A stretch of DNA of 36,304 nt from Diphasiastrum complanatum (lineage: Eukaryota > Streptophyta > Lycopodiopsida > Lycopodiales > Lycopodiaceae). Where the stretch lies: contig MU835789.1 of assembly GCA_029204225.1 (NCBI GenBank), forward strand, positions 1-36,304. Reading direction: 5' to 3'. The position numbers and the translations under genes are program-made. This document shows, one piece after another, positions 20,210 to 33,237 of the stretch; position 1 is the first letter of the stretch; every line of letters starts with the position of its first letter. Below the pieces are notes generated by a model. It was not told where the DNA came from, did not search any database, and saw only the letters and a program-made list of their open reading frames with translations.

Positions 20210-21060
20210 TTTGGGAATCTGATGCTTCAAACCGTTCTCAAAATGTGGATGCACATCGACGGCAAACACCAAGCAGCTTCTTTACGGAATTTTTAGAATT
20301 CCGCCTCTTCACTTTTTGATTCAACTGACAAGTCATGTCTCTGAATCCTCTTACAGTTTCAAGCTTGCAAGATTTTGTATGCTAGAAGCTGCACTAGTGC
20401 TTCACTTCTGCCTTCAACCTGTCATAAACCCCGAACTCTCAGAAGACTTCTCTTCTCCCAAAGCTCTCTTCAACGATGTTGTTATATTGTGTACACTCTC
20501 TATACAGCTCTGATACCAACTTAGAATTTGCTTCAAACAGGATTACAGATTATGCTACACACAGTAACACAAACAGAAAAGCACTCTCCACACCAAGCTC
20601 ACGTAGCAACTGCATTTTCAAAACCAAAATACACTGTATATAGTTCTTTACTAAGGCAACCCATGCATGGCCGAGGTTGTCATTGACGGGATACGTGCCG
20701 TCAACTCACCTCGTCGTGAGGCCAACTGATACTTATCCATAGATAGGATCCATAGCACCACCCAACCAATCCTAGATCAAACCTGGATCTAGCCCCAAAG
20801 CCATGCCATGTGAAAGCTAGAGGAGAAGAGAGAAACTGGTAACCTAAACCCAATATGTCAAGAGTAGAGTCTTGTGCATGAAATGCAACCTCCATGTAGG
20901 TCAACTATAAATAGATCACATCTATTCATGCAGTCCTCATGCCTATATCCCACATGTACATGCAATACTCCCTATCTCAATTAGAGTGTCTAGGTCCTCT
21001 CAAGCTAATTAAACACCAACAGGCCTTGACTTGGAATTAAAATCTTGGTGACCAATAATG
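20210..21060 (-). repeat. Short copy of the paired element
   Basis: A shortened version of 16928-19015. It keeps the start block, the primer site 'gctctgatacca' (20507-20518), part of the LTR to 20757, then jumps to sequence equivalent to 18306 and, near 20865-20880, to sequence equivalent to about 18825. The two internal losses are about 0.83 and 0.4 kb. It has no zipper fragment and no gene. Confidence 0.75.
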
Positions 21061-21598
21061 GTTAGACTTCCGACAAGTCCAATCAAGCATTGGAGTTTGC
21101 AAAGTATCCAAATCAATCAAGACTAGCTTTGGATTTTGGCTACAAATGCATCAAGATTGAAAGTGTGGCAATTGCTCATAGAATCACTATGATCAAGCAT
21201 TCAAAGCAACTTGAAATGTTTGTAGTACAACAACTTACTTAGTTAGCATTCAGTTAGCTATGTATATCATCAAAATCACTCAAACATAGATGCTCGAACT
21301 CAACCTTGGAAGAACAATGTGTCTCAAACTCAAACGTGTGAAGTTTTTATAGCTACTGTAGTACGGATATGGATAGTAGGCTATTGGATTTTAGGTTCCA
21401 TAATGTTTCATGCACTAGAATGGAGATTTGCTACATTGTTGTTGTTGTGTGATGTGCACCCAATTTCGCTAAAGATCTTAGATCCATTTATGTCATTATT
21501 GGATCTAATTTTTCACATTTATTTCATTGAATTACTTTAATCTTTTATGATTTAGCATTTTCTTATTGAATGACTAATCCATTGTGTTTAAATGACAG
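21061..21598. other. Unassigned stretch before Ulp1-like copy 2
   Basis: AT-rich. The last 60 bases act as the intron side of the next exon (ending AATGACAG at 21598, identical to the acceptor of copy 3 at 34832). The plus-strand frame at 21319-21540 has no recognisable motif. Confidence 0.4.
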
Positions 21599-21830
21599 TT
21601 CACTCTTGATCAATACAAATCCTGATGAAGTGTACAGATTACGACAGGAATTGATCAAGACATTTGTTTCTAATGCCAAGAAAGTACCTACAAAAGTAAA
21701 GTTTGTACAAAAAAAGTTACTCATATTGTAACTGCATTTCAGGTTGACCAAGATGTAGATGTTATCATATATAGAGAAAGGATGTGGAAATCCTTCCTAA
21801 CATAGAGGAAGGAGAAATAACTAGATGAAC
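21599..21830 (+). pseudogene. Ulp1-type protease, last two exons only (copy 2)
   Basis: After the acceptor AATGACAG the exon reads 'FTLDQY' and, with a one-base shift, 'PDEVYRLRQELIKTFVSNA'. This matches the exon at 14778 in copy 1 and closely that at 34833 in copy 3. A second acceptor (CATTTCAG, 21742) leads to 'VDQDVDVIIYRERM', matching 'VAQDADVIIYEEN' of copy 3. The active-site exons are absent, so this is a 3' fragment. About 90 bases later the SDR-flank repeat begins. Confidence 0.65.
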
Positions 21831-21919
21831 TTGTCAACCAGTGGAGGGAATGCATATTCGAATTTAGACAAGCTAAACTCTTTTGTAACATCAATTCTTA
21901 CATTTTACTTTTTTTCCTC

Positions 21920-22433
21920 ACTTTGTCGTTAGCCATGAAGGAGAATGGGTGAATGGGCAGGTGATTAGAGCCGATGGAGGCAGTGAAGTTTAAATTTCCA
22001 AATCAGGTACCTTCATGAGTGAACTCTTCCTATAAATTAAGGGTTGATGAGAGAGGCTAGTTCCAATGTGTGGTCAATTTGTGTGATGTGGAAGCACAAG
22101 CTCAAATCCTTGGACAATTTTTGCACCAATATACAAGAACAATATTGTTCAATATAATATGGAGCACGATGAAACTCAAACCCCACTATTAAAAACATGG
22201 CATGATTTGACATATAGAATCAGAAGACGTTTAGTTTCTGAAGTTGATAATAAAATTGAAGTAATACCAGACCTTTCTTTTACGTGTCCATGTTTTGTTT
22301 TCTCTTCTATGGAGGATCTAACCACATCTATTGGATAACTAAATATGTTATATATCAAGACAGTTTGCACTTCAATTGTAGTAAGAATGAATGTTGTATA
22401 GCGCTATGGACAAAAAATCAGTGCTAGGCTTCT
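21920..22433 (+). repeat. SDR-flank repeat, copy C, with SDR C-terminal remnant
   Basis: At 21925 the frame reads V-S-H-E-G-E-W-V-N-G-Q, then I-R-A-D-G-G-S-E-V and a stop, another SDR tail. The flank then follows copies A and B. The rest of the SDR is missing, as in copy A, but here the upstream join is to unrelated DNA rather than to a GA run. The copy continues into the first unit of the tandem array. Confidence 0.8.
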
Positions 22434-23024
22434 GCAAATTGCAGAGTAAGTTGAATGGAAAAAGTTTCTTGGAGTGTTCATTCTAAAGGGCTCGAGTCTT
22501 GTAGCGGGGATTAGAAGTGTTATGCCCATGTGGTCAATTTTTTTTGTAGCTTTGTCCCCAAGTGAGATGCTATCTTATCATATGCACAAATGTCACATGT
22601 TGTTATGTGTGAGTTTGATTTTTCTAGAAAATTATAGATTGACTTCCATTATCATTCTTCAACATCATTCTTTCACTTTGAGGTATAGCTTGTCGCGGTC
22701 TCAAAGGTCACCTTGTTGGTTGTTGTGGAGACTAACGTCGCCGGGGCTGAGTGTATGAGCGGTCTTTATTGAATTGGAGTTTTTTTGAAGCTAGTCCACA
22801 CTTTAAGAGCCTCTTCCACTCTTGCTTTTCATTGTGCTTGCTCTATTCATTCTCAACCAAGGACGTTTCATCGGTCAACCCAAGTGGTTTCTTGTTCTCA
22901 CTACAGATATATATATCATGCTTGTGTTTCTCCTCTGATTCACTCCTTTAACTTTGGAGTTTTTAGTCCTTCCCATCTTTAGGTGTTCTCTCATGAGTGT
23001 TGAGTGTTGTCAATGAGTTTTGAG

Positions 23025-23169
<145 letters not shown>

Positions 23170-24500
23170 ATTGCTTTCATCGTTGATATAATCATTCTAC
23201 TTACTACTTTGATGAACCCTTCGATGAATTTAAACACTCGACACTTGAGTATTGGCGATTTTTTATGTGACACTAATTTTTTTGCGTTCATAGACAATAG
23301 TCCTAACCTAAAGCCATGAGACTTTTTGGTGGCTTAAAGCTTGATGCTTGATCTATTATATATACTAGATATATAACATGGTTATGGGTTATGGTTAAAG
23401 AGACATCCTTTGGACGTTTTATTGTTGAAGTATAGAGTATGGTAACTTTGTTTTAAGCAAGTAATGGTCAAAATTTTGTCTAGTTGCCATAGTGCAATAC
23501 AATCCTTTACTATGCATGGTAACAACTTCCTTAGTATAGAAGTTTATAACACTATAAGATATTGGAAGACAAGTTTTCTAAAAAATTTCATGGTCACTTT
23601 AAAGTATAAACGCAAAAATCTTTTGAAATGAGAAGTGGCGGAGGACATTTTTTTCAAGCCCTTAAGATTTTTTAAAATTCTCGTAAATTTTGAACCTACA
23701 AATAGAAGAAAATAAAATTAATTTGTAAGATGCTACATTTTGCAAATCAAATTAAAATCTAGACTAAGTGATCAAAAATTTTAAAATTTTAGATTCAATT
23801 TGTTAAAAAAATAAAACATAAGTTGTGATCAATTTGTTATTATGAAAAATGACTGTTAAATTAAGTGAATTCAAAATTTTACAACATTTTACAAAATTTT
23901 ACTTTGCAAATTGCAGAGTAAGTTGAATGGAAAAAGTTTCTTGGAGTGTTCATTCTAAAAGGGCTCGAGTCTTGTAGAGGGGATTAGAAGTGTTATGCCC
24001 ATGTGGTCAATTTTTTTTGTAGCTTTGTCCAAGTGAGATGCTATCTTATCATATGCACAAATGTCACATGTTGTTATGTGGTGAGTTTGAGATTTCTAGA
24101 AAATTATAGATTGACTTCCATTATCATTCTTCAACATTTGAATCATTCTTTCACTTTGAGGTATAGCTTGTCGCGGTCTCAAAGGTCACCTTGTTGGTTG
24201 TTGTGGAGATTACTAACGTCGCCGGGGTTGAGTGTATATGAGCGGTCTTTATTTTGAATTGGAGTTTTATGAAGCTAGTCCACTTTAAGAGCCTCTTCTA
24301 CTCTTGTTTGCTTTTCATTGTGCTCTATTCATTCTCAACCAAGGATGTTTCATCGGTCAACCCAAGTGGTTTCTTTTGTTCTCACTACATATATATCATG
24401 CTTGTGTTTCTCCTCTGATTCACTCCTTTAACTTTGGAGTTTTAGTCCTTTCCATCTTTAGGTGTTCTCTCATGAGTGTTGAGTGTTGTCATGAGTTTTG

Positions 24501-24617
<117 letters not shown>

Positions 24618-25927
24618 ATTGCTTTCGTTGATATAATCGTTCTACTTACTACTTGATGAACCCTTCGATGAATTTAAACACTCGACACTTGAGTATTGGC
24701 GATTTTTTATGTGACACTAATTTTTTTTCGTTCATAGACAATAGTCCTAACCTAAAGCCATGAGACTTTTTGGTGGCTTAAAGCTTGATGCTTGATCTAT
24801 TATATATACTAGATATATAACATGGTTATGGGTTATGGTTAAAGAAACATCCTTTGGACGTTTTATTGTTGAAGTATAGAGTATGGTAACTTTGTTTTAA
24901 GCAAGTAATGGCCAAAATTTTGTCTAGTTGCCATAGTGCAATACAATCCTTTACTATGCATGGTAACAAAACTTTTCCTTAGTATAGAAGTTTATAACAC
25001 TATAAGATATTGGAAGACAAGTTTTTCTAAAAAATTCCATGGTCACTATAAGTAAACGCAAAAATCTTTTGAAATGAGAAGTGGCGGAGGACTCATTTTT
25101 TTCAAGCCCTTAAGATTTTTTTAAATTCTCGTAAATTTTGAACCTACAAATAAAAGAAAATAAAATTAATTTGTAAGATGCTACATTTTGCAAATCAAAT
25201 TAAAATCTAGACTAAGTGATCAAAATAATTTTAAAATTTTAGATTCAATTTGTTGTAAAAAATATAAACATAAGTTGTGATCAATTTGTTATCATGAAAA
25301 ATGACTGTTAAATTAAGTGAATTCAAAATTACAACATTTTACAAAATTTTACTTTGCAAATTGCAGTAAGAAAAAAGTTTCTTGGAGTGTTCATTCTAAA
25401 AGGGCTCAAGTCTTGTAGCGGGGATTAGAAGTGTTATGCCCATGTGGTCAATTTTTTTTGTAGCTTTGTCCCAAGTGAGATGCTATCTTATCATATGCAC
25501 AAATGTCACATGTTGTTATGTGGTGAGTTTGAGATTTTTCTAGAAAATTATAGATTGACTTCCATTATCATTCTTCAACATTTGAATCATTCTTTCACTT
25601 TGAGGTATAGCTTGTCGCTCAAAGGTCACCTTGTTGGTTGTTGTGGAGATTACTAATGTCGTCGGGGTTGAGTGTATATGAGCGGTCTTTATTTTGAATT
25701 GGAGTTTTTTTATGATAGTCCACACTTTAAGAGCCTCTTCTATTCTTGTTTGCTTTTCATTGTGCTTGCTCTATTCATTCTCAACCAAGGATGTTTCATC
25801 GGTCAACCCAAGTGGTTTCTTTTGTTCTCACTACAGATAATATATCATGCTTGTGTTTCTCCTCTGATTCACTCCTTTAACTTTGGAGTTTTTAGTCCTT
25901 TCCATCTTAGTTCTCTCATGAGTGTTG

Positions 25928-26101
<174 letters not shown>

Positions 26102-26825
26102 ATTGCTTTCATCGTTGATATAATCGTTCTACTTACTTTGATGAACCCTTCGATGAATTTAAATACTTGACACTTGACTATTGGCGATCTTTTATGTGAT
26201 ACTAACTATAAGAACTTTGCGTTCATAGGCAATAGTCCTAACCTAATGCCATGAGACTCTTTGGTGGATTAAAGCTTGGTTGATCTATTATATATACTAG
26301 ATATGAAACATGATTATGGGTTATGGTTAAAAAGACATCCTTTGGACGTTTTATTGTTGAAGTATAGAGTATGGTAACTTTGTTTTTAAGTAGGTAATGG
26401 TCAAAATTTTGTCTTTGCCATAGCGCAATACAATCCTTACTATGCATGGTAACAAAACTTTTCCTTAGTATAGAAGTTTACTAACACTATAAGATTGGAA
26501 GACAAGTTTTTCTTAAAATTTTCATGGTCATAAAGTCTAAACGGAAAAATCTTTTCAAACGAGAAGTGGTGGAGGACCCATTTTTTTCAAGCCCTTAAGA
26601 TTTTTTAAAATTCTCATAAATTTTGAACCTACAAATAAAAGAAAAAAATTAATTTGTAAGATGCTACATTTTTCGAAAAAATTAAAATCTAGACCAAGTG
26701 ATGCAAGATATTTTTAAAATTAGATTTTTAAAAAAGTATAAACAAAAGTTGTGATCAATTTGTTATTATGAAAAATAACCGTTAAATTACGTGAATTCCA
26801 AATTTCAGAACATTGTAATTTTATT

Positions 26826-26961
26826 TTATTTTTCTAAAAATGCAATAGAAACTGCTTGATGTGATTGAAAGTTAAAAATTTAGCTTAATATTTTTCATTT
26901 AAAAAAAATGATTCAAATGCAAAATTGAAAAATATTTATAACTAACATTATGAATAATTAC
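26826..26961. other. AT-rich spacer
   Basis: Very AT-rich DNA with no gene. On the minus strand it is the intron side of the exon ending at 26962. Confidence 0.4.
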
Positions 26962-27091
26962 CTTTGGATCATCGTCAACACCCAAGTCCCCAGCCTGATG
27001 GCTCTTCCTTTGTCTCTTTTCAGCTTTTAACTTTTGATTGTGGGGTCTTAAATTTCTCGAGAAGCTACCCACTCTTCTTATCTTCAGAATT
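26962..27091 (-). pseudogene. Isolated exon of an unidentified gene
   Basis: A minus-strand segment is bounded by a pyrimidine-rich acceptor (TTTTTTTTCATAG) and a donor AAAG|GTAATT. The open frame between reads 'LKIRRVGSFSRNLRPHNQKL', 'KAEKRQRKSHQAGDLGV' and 'DDDPK'. It is Lys/Arg-rich with an acidic end, as in a nuclear or RNA-binding segment. I do not recognise it. No neighbouring exon is evident within a kilobase on either side. Confidence 0.35.
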
Positions 27092-28009
27092 CTATGAAAA
27101 AAAAAAATTGCATACATTAAAATACACCTATGTTTAGAATCAACAACTCATGTGAGAATCTTATCCTGAGCATGGCTAAAGCAGTTGAAAAAAATCTCTA
27201 AAGATAATTTGCTTGTTGGATTTGAATGCTCAAGACCAAATTTATTTGGTAATGAACATCTTGAAAAAAAAAATTCTGACTCAATCGACAAATATGAGAA
27301 AGCTGACAAATCTGCCACAAAAGACAAACTGACTCAACCGACTATCTCATGAATCTCCTTTCCAAGACCATTACCGCATGCCAAATAGTCAAAATGGAGA
27401 TGAGGTTCAACAAGAGACTCTGGGCCACATATTTGTTACTAAATCAACAACCCCTATGGCCATGTATTCAAAAATGAAATTTTCTTTCTCAAGAACCCAT
27501 ATATCTCCTAAGAATTTTAAACCCCAAAAAATCCTCATGCAAGGACAAACCTGACCCCATAATATTTCAACAGTTTTGCAAAAAAATCTCATGCAAACAC
27601 TAAGGGTTTCTCATTAACATTCTGGCCGCCACAACTCAACCAACAAATCTAATGCAACCAAGTCGACAAATCTAGCTTCGTCCATCAAAAAGTTGACAGT
27701 TCACTTACTTGTACATAATCTTTATTACTTAAAAGAGGGTTACCAACTACAAGACGAATGTAATTAATTAAGTAGGCAGAAAAGCACTTATCTAAAAGAC
27801 TTAAAGATATCTTGTAAATAAATATCTTTTTAGTTAGTTATCTATACGAAAGCTCTAAAATATATGCGCCTCACTGAATTGTGTTCAGCTTCATGCCCAT
27901 GTACTCACCTTCTGATTTTTCTATGAGTACATATTTTCTCACACTATTGGTTTGTTCTATTAAAAATTACTAGTTTATTCATCTTGATTATTGTTAGTAA
28001 TTGTTGCAC
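27092..28009. other. Unassigned AT-rich stretch, possibly LTR-like at its right end
   Basis: No reliable coding frame. From about 27700 to 27950 the sequence has an LTR-like look (a TATA-like 'ctaaaatatatgcg' followed by a T-rich leader, next to a Copia pol relic), but no paired ends or primer site are visible. Minus frame 27407-27592 is open but lacks any motif. Confidence 0.3.
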
Positions 28010-29667
28010 TTCCGATCTACAACTGTCCTTTGTTCTAGTTCCGCTACTTCCAAAGGTTTGCTTGATCTTGTACATAGCAACATTTGTGGCCCTATGCAGA
28101 CTGCTTCCACAGGGGAGCCCTCTATTCCTAACATTCATTGATGACTTCTCTTGAAGGTCTGCTACTTATTGTTTGAAGAACAATCCGAAGCTTTCAAGTT
28201 CTTCAAGCAGTTCAAGGCGTCTGTTGAAAATCAGACCGAGAGAATCAAGGTTCTACGTACTGATGGAGGGGGAGAATTCATCTCCACCAAATTCAAAGTC
28301 TTCTGCAAGGTCAATGGAATAAATCAGCAATACACAACTAGCAACTCACCTCATTCCAATGGCGTAGCTGAGAGAAAGAATCGGACACTCATCGAAAGTG
28401 CCAAAAGCATGTTGACACATGTCTCTCGTACAAAATTATGGGTAAGCTATTACTACAGCCGCCTATCTACAAAATTGATCTATTATAAAGGCCCTAAATG
28501 GCAAGACACTCTATGAAGTGTGGACAAGATCAAAACCATCATTCAGATATATTCAAGTGTTTGAATACATAGCCTACACTCATATCTCTATTGATCTAAG
28601 AAATAAGCTAGATGACACCAGCAGAAAGTCAATTTTCATCGGCTATTCCAGATCACAAAGTATACAAGCTCTACAACCTAGACACTCAGAAATCGTTCAC
28701 CAGTAGAGACGTCATTTTGTGAAAGAACAATTCTTCGACAACAAGGGAAAAGCTACATCGATTTCCAATCCCAAAGTTGACAACTCCAAAACTCAGGATT
28801 GATCAGCAACTTGACACCAACTCTGACAAAGAGTCAGACCCTCGACAAGTCAAATCGCATCAGAGGATCAAAGTTCAATCTAGAAATCAAACCGATCTAG
28901 ATAGCCTCCATCCTGATTCATGGATGATTCAGCTTACTACTTTGTGCAGAAACCAAATATTGTTTCAGAGGTAATGTCAACACCTGATGCTGACCAGTGG
29001 AAAGCTACAATGGACACTGAATTCGATTCTCTCATCGAGATTTAAACATGGGCTATTATTGAACTGCCAAATGATCGAAAAATTTGATTCCATGCAAATG
29101 GATATTCAAAGCGAAGTATGATGCTGAAGGAAGATTAAAGCGATATAAGGTCAGACTTGTCACCAAAGGCTTCTCCAAGATTCCAGTTGTGAATTATTCA
29201 GAGACCTTCAGTACTGTCACTAGGCATGCTTCATTTAGACTACTATTCTCCTTTACAACTACAACCGATTTCGAAGTCCACCAAATGGATGTCTAGAATG
29301 TCTTCCTCAACGGACCATTGAAGAGGATCTATATGTCGCAACAAGAGGGATACGGGCTCAGGGGCAAGGCACCTAGTATGCAAAATCCACAAGGCTCTAT
29401 AGGATCTAAAATAGTCACCAAGTGCTTGGCTTCAGAAAATCAATGCATTTCTAATCGAGAATGGTTTTATTCCAAACTCGGTAGACTCGAATGTTTACTT
29501 CTAGTCTCTATTTCCTTCCTTCATAATCATCTCTTTATGTGGATTATACGTTACTTTTCAGTAACAATCTAAATTTATTGAAGGATATGAAATGCATGCT
29601 AGCACAGGAGTACAAGATGACTGATATGGGTCCAGCCCATTACTGCCTTGGAATCCAGATTCATCGA
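28010..29667 (+). pseudogene. Ty1/Copia pol relic: integrase and reverse transcriptase
   Basis: Integrase comes first: 'GLLDLVHSNICGPMQT', in which the first catalytic Asp of D,D-35-E is Asn, then 'TFIDDFS' in another frame. 'LRTDGGGEFIS' and 'SPHSNGVAERKNRTLIE' supply the second Asp and the Glu. The RT part has 'CKWIFKAKYDAEGRLKRYK', 'VHQMDV-stop-NVFLNG' and 'YMSQQEGYG'. The RT active site is 'YVDY' (29536-29547) instead of YVDD, and then 'QEYKMTDMGPAHYCLGIQIH'. Several frameshifts and stops intervene. Gag, protease and RNase H are missing. The relic ends at about 29667, where a second Copia element in the opposite orientation begins. Confidence 0.9.
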
Positions 29668-31583
29668 TTGTAGTTACTGCTTCAGCCCACAACACTCTTG
29701 GAGCTTTCGAATAGGCCATCATGCATCTAGCAGCTTCCATTAGAGTCCTGTTCTTTCTTTCTACAACACCATTGTGCTGCGGTGTGTAAGATGCAGTTCT
29801 TCTGTGAATGATTCCACGATCATTACAAAAATCAGTGAATCGGTTTGAGATGTATTCTCCACCTCGATCTGTTCTGATCTACTTGACTTTATTTTCAGTG
29901 CATCTTTCTGTCCAATTCACATACTCTGTGAACTTGTCAAATGCTTTTATTTATTGTGAATAAATTAGACTCTGGCAAACTTACTGTAATCATCAATAAA
30001 GGTAATATAATATTTTGAGCTTCCTACTGAGATCACGTTGAAAGTTCCACAGATGTCAAATGTACTAGCTCTTAAATCTTGGTCGTTATGTAGGAGTCCT
30101 CGACAAAAGGAGTACATAACATCTTACCCTTCAAACAAGCATCACAGGTCATCGAACTGGTTGCATTCGAGAAGCTCACCCGTGATTGCTCCATGATGGC
30201 TTTGCTTGATATAGTGCCATTGAATTCATATGGCATAGTCTCTTGTGCCATAGAGTATTTGGTGAATCATGAGTCTGATGCACTTGATCTGCAGGTAGGC
30301 GTATCTTCAAGTGATACAGGTTGTCTTTTCTTCTACCTTGAGTGATCAGTGTACTGATACTTGCATCAACAACGTTGCATGCTTCGTTTGAAAATGTTAC
30401 ACGCATCCCTGCATCAACTATTCTTGCCACTAATACAAGTCCTGTTGTAGTGTAGGCACAAATCAAACATCTTCGAGTCGTCTGTCTCTGCCATTAGTGT
30501 TGAGCCATAGCGAACCAATACCATTCACTTGATGCTTTCAAGGATTATCTCTTTGTGTCAGGTGTTGATACTGCACACATGTCTGCACAGATGTAGGCTG
30601 TTGAATTTCCATGATTGGTCTTTCTTCGTCCATCTTTGATCTCTTTGGCTCCTCAACGTAGGACGAACTATTGTTGTTCTCCTGTCTGCTTTGAGCTTGT
30701 TTATTTCTTGGGTTCTGGTGGTAGTCCATGGCTGCATGACCCTTCTTTTGATAGTGGATATACTCAATTTTCGGATTTAGCCAGCATGAATCGACAGTAT
30801 GTCCTTCGTGTTTGCATCTCACGCACGTCTTCTTCTCTCCACTCTGTTGTTTCAGCTTTTCCTTGTTCCTCCATTTTGCCTTTGATGGCTCCTTTTGCTT
30901 GTTGATCTCAATCATGCCTTCGGTCTAACTCCCTCTTAGGGTTGAATTGCTTCTTTGCTTTCTCCTTGTTGTTGTAGAGGCTTGGTAGAAGTATCCTTGT
31001 GCTCAAGGTGCTCTCGAGCTTCGACTCTTCTTGAATCTCGACAACATCCTTTTCGAGTGTCATAGTAGGATCCTTCGCTAGCAACGTTCTAGTTGTCTGG
31101 AAGATCTTGGTAAGGCTCTCAACAGATAGGTAAGTTGCTTCTCTATTGATACTGCATTTTCTGCTCCAAAATTGTAGTGAAAGGAATAGATCCTTCAGCT
31201 TCCTAAAGGAAGTGAGGTCTTTATCATCTCACTGTAGGTTTGTCAGCTAATCTTTGAACAACATGATCTGACAGAGTGATTTCGTCTGAAATCTTGTGAG
31301 TAAAGTATCCCACATCTCTTTTGCTTTAGAGTGTAGTCAGGCCAAGAGTCAGGCTATCCTTGATGGATGATGATAACACGGCTACTGCCTTGTCATTCTT
31401 CTCCCTCCATTCATGTAGATCCTTGCCTATAGTTGTAGGCATCTCCTCGGTGCCATCTACCCAAATAAATAATCCTTCTCCCTTAGTAACAATGAGGTCT
31501 TAACCTTCCATGCTAGGAAGTTAGATCCTGATGAGTCGAGGATTGTACAGATCTTTGATTGTATGCTGCTTATTGAAGCCATT
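29668..31583 (-). pseudogene. Ty1/Copia gag and integrase relic
   Basis: The element reads right to left. Gag starts at ATG about 31583 ('MASISSIQSKICTILDSSGS', 'NFLAWKVKTSLLLREKDYLF') and is broken by shifts. Its zinc knuckle 'CVRCKHEGHTVDSC' (CX2CX4HX4C) lies at about 30780-30825. The GAG-pre-integrase zinc motif follows: 'LWHKRLCHMN' and 'TCDACLKGKM'. The integrase core has 'LVHFDICG' (Asp kept), 'IRTDRGGEYIS' and 'TPQHNGVVERKNRTLMEAAR', ending in 'VLWAEAVTT' at about 29668. RT and RNase H are absent. Its integrase sequence differs clearly from that of the plus-strand neighbour, so these are two different elements. Confidence 0.88.
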
Positions 31584-31676
31584 GCTGTGAATTGTATTCT
31601 CACTTGTTAATGGTTCTTTGTTTGAATGCTTAGTCTCCTGGATCTGATAGCTTTGTGGCTATGTCAGACTATGACA

Positions 31677-31690
31677 GACTCTTATACCAC
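31677..31690 (-). other. Decayed Copia primer-binding site
   Basis: 'gactcttatacca' is two or three changes from GCTCTGATACCA. It lies about 95 bases upstream of the gag ATG on the minus strand, a normal leader distance. Confidence 0.6.
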
Positions 31691-31691
31691 T

Positions 31692-32600
31692 GATGGAAAA
31701 ACTTGGGGTAGGTTCCAGTTAAAAATTTTGGTGACAAACTGATGGGAGTCTCTCGAACGATTCGTGAAACTTTTGTGAAACTATTCTATTCGAGAATAAT
31801 TTCTATAGTGCAAAGATCAATCAGGCTATGTAACAAAATGAAGTGAAGCGAAGAAAAATTTGAACAAGCTCTGATATTGATTTTTTGCTGAAAGCGAAGT
31901 GATCGCGAAGCGAAATGAAACGAAACACGAAGCGAAAATAGTCGCGAACAAAAACAGCTCGTGTGAAATTCAGATATGATTGCTGGTCACTACCGGCTAT
32001 ATCATTCTTACAATCCTCCAAAATGTAGACAAACACTACTGATCTACATTATAGATTAATATAGCATTCAACAAGATTGAACCAGTGTGCGAAATTGAAT
32101 AAACAAGTAAATGAGATACACGAACAATAGCAGACAAAAATTCATTCAAGATCATACAATCACTTAGAATAATATGTGCATAACAGCTACAATCTATTGA
32201 TCCTCTTGATTTCAAGCACTGTGTGACAGATCCACACAGTGCATTGGTGTGAGAGAAATACAATTCTCCCACGAATAGCGTCTTGCTTACTAGCAGACTT
32301 CTTGGATCTGCTGATCCTCTTACAAAATTGTCTTGCTCACAGGTGGACGTATATTCTGTATATATTTTTTCTCACTGTTTTATGCATCAAGTAGAAAGTA
32401 TATTGCTCTTGAACTTTTTTGTGTCGCGTCGTGTAACTTCCCTGATCAGATAGATTAAACATCTATAACTAATCATGGATTACAAGAGTGGTGGATTAGC
32501 CACGTCCTAAAGCACTTCTACTGATGTCACGATATTAGATCAAATATTTGTACCTCATGGTACTTGGTTGATCTTTTTGGTCCTTTGTGCAGCATGTGAT
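31692..32600 (-). mobile_element. LTR region of the minus-strand Copia element (right end uncertain)
   Basis: It starts at 'tgatggaaaaac' next to the primer site. It contains several 'gaagcgaaa' and 'aaacgaaacacga' motifs, as does the LTR at 2455-3567, which has 'aaacgaaacacgaacgag', so the two may be distant relatives. I could not find the matching right end, so the boundary at 32600 is approximate. Small open frames inside are not genes. Confidence 0.5.
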
Positions 32601-32699
32601 TTTTGTGTCGCAAACAATTTCATGTCATGTGTTGTGAAATTGCTCACAAACATTTGCTTTGTGTGTCTTTTCTGTCAAATTTAGGGTTGAAAGCTAGTA

Positions 32700-33125
32700 A
32701 AGCTTTGGCAATTGAAACATTTTGTTTCTTCAAAGCAGACCACAATATCCTTGCTCCAATACTTGAAAGCCCCGCATTTCACAAATGGGATATTGATTTT
32801 GTTGGACATATTAGTCCAGCAGAACATGGCACACAATCACGATACATCTTGATTGCCACTGATTATGACAAAATTGATAGAGGCTAGAGCAACCTGAAAA
32901 GTAGATGCAAAATCCGTAGCATGCTTCCTCTGAAAACATTATCACTCAATTTGGTTGTCCAATAGAGCTTGTTAGTGATCGAGGCTCTCATTTCCTTTAT
33001 GTAGTAATCAAGAGTTTATTGACTCATTACTTTGTTATACACCAAAAGCATCCCATACTATCCTAAATGCAATGGACTAGCTGAATCTACGAATAAAACA
33101 ATTTTTAAAGTCTTAACAACTACTT
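32700..33125 (+). pseudogene. Ty3/Gypsy integrase relic
   Basis: Plus-strand pieces read 'PAFHKWDIDFVGHISPAEHG' and 'RYILIATDY', then in other frames 'ITQFGCPIELVSDRGSHF' and 'YPKCNGLAESTNK'. They give the integrase core with its Asp (W-D-I-D-F-V-G), Asp (V-S-D-R-G) and Glu (N-G-L-A-E). The wording is that of Gypsy rather than Copia integrase. At least three frameshifts or stops occur between pieces. It is cut at about 33125 by AT-rich DNA. No RT, Gag or LTR of this element is visible. Confidence 0.85.
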
Positions 33126-33237
33126 TTTTTCTATTTTTCTATGTATATTGCTACCCAAGTTTTTCTAGAAAACCATCGATTTTACACTTATTCCAAAAAT
33201 CCAAAAATATTCTAAGTTTTTGCATTCGACAGTCCAT

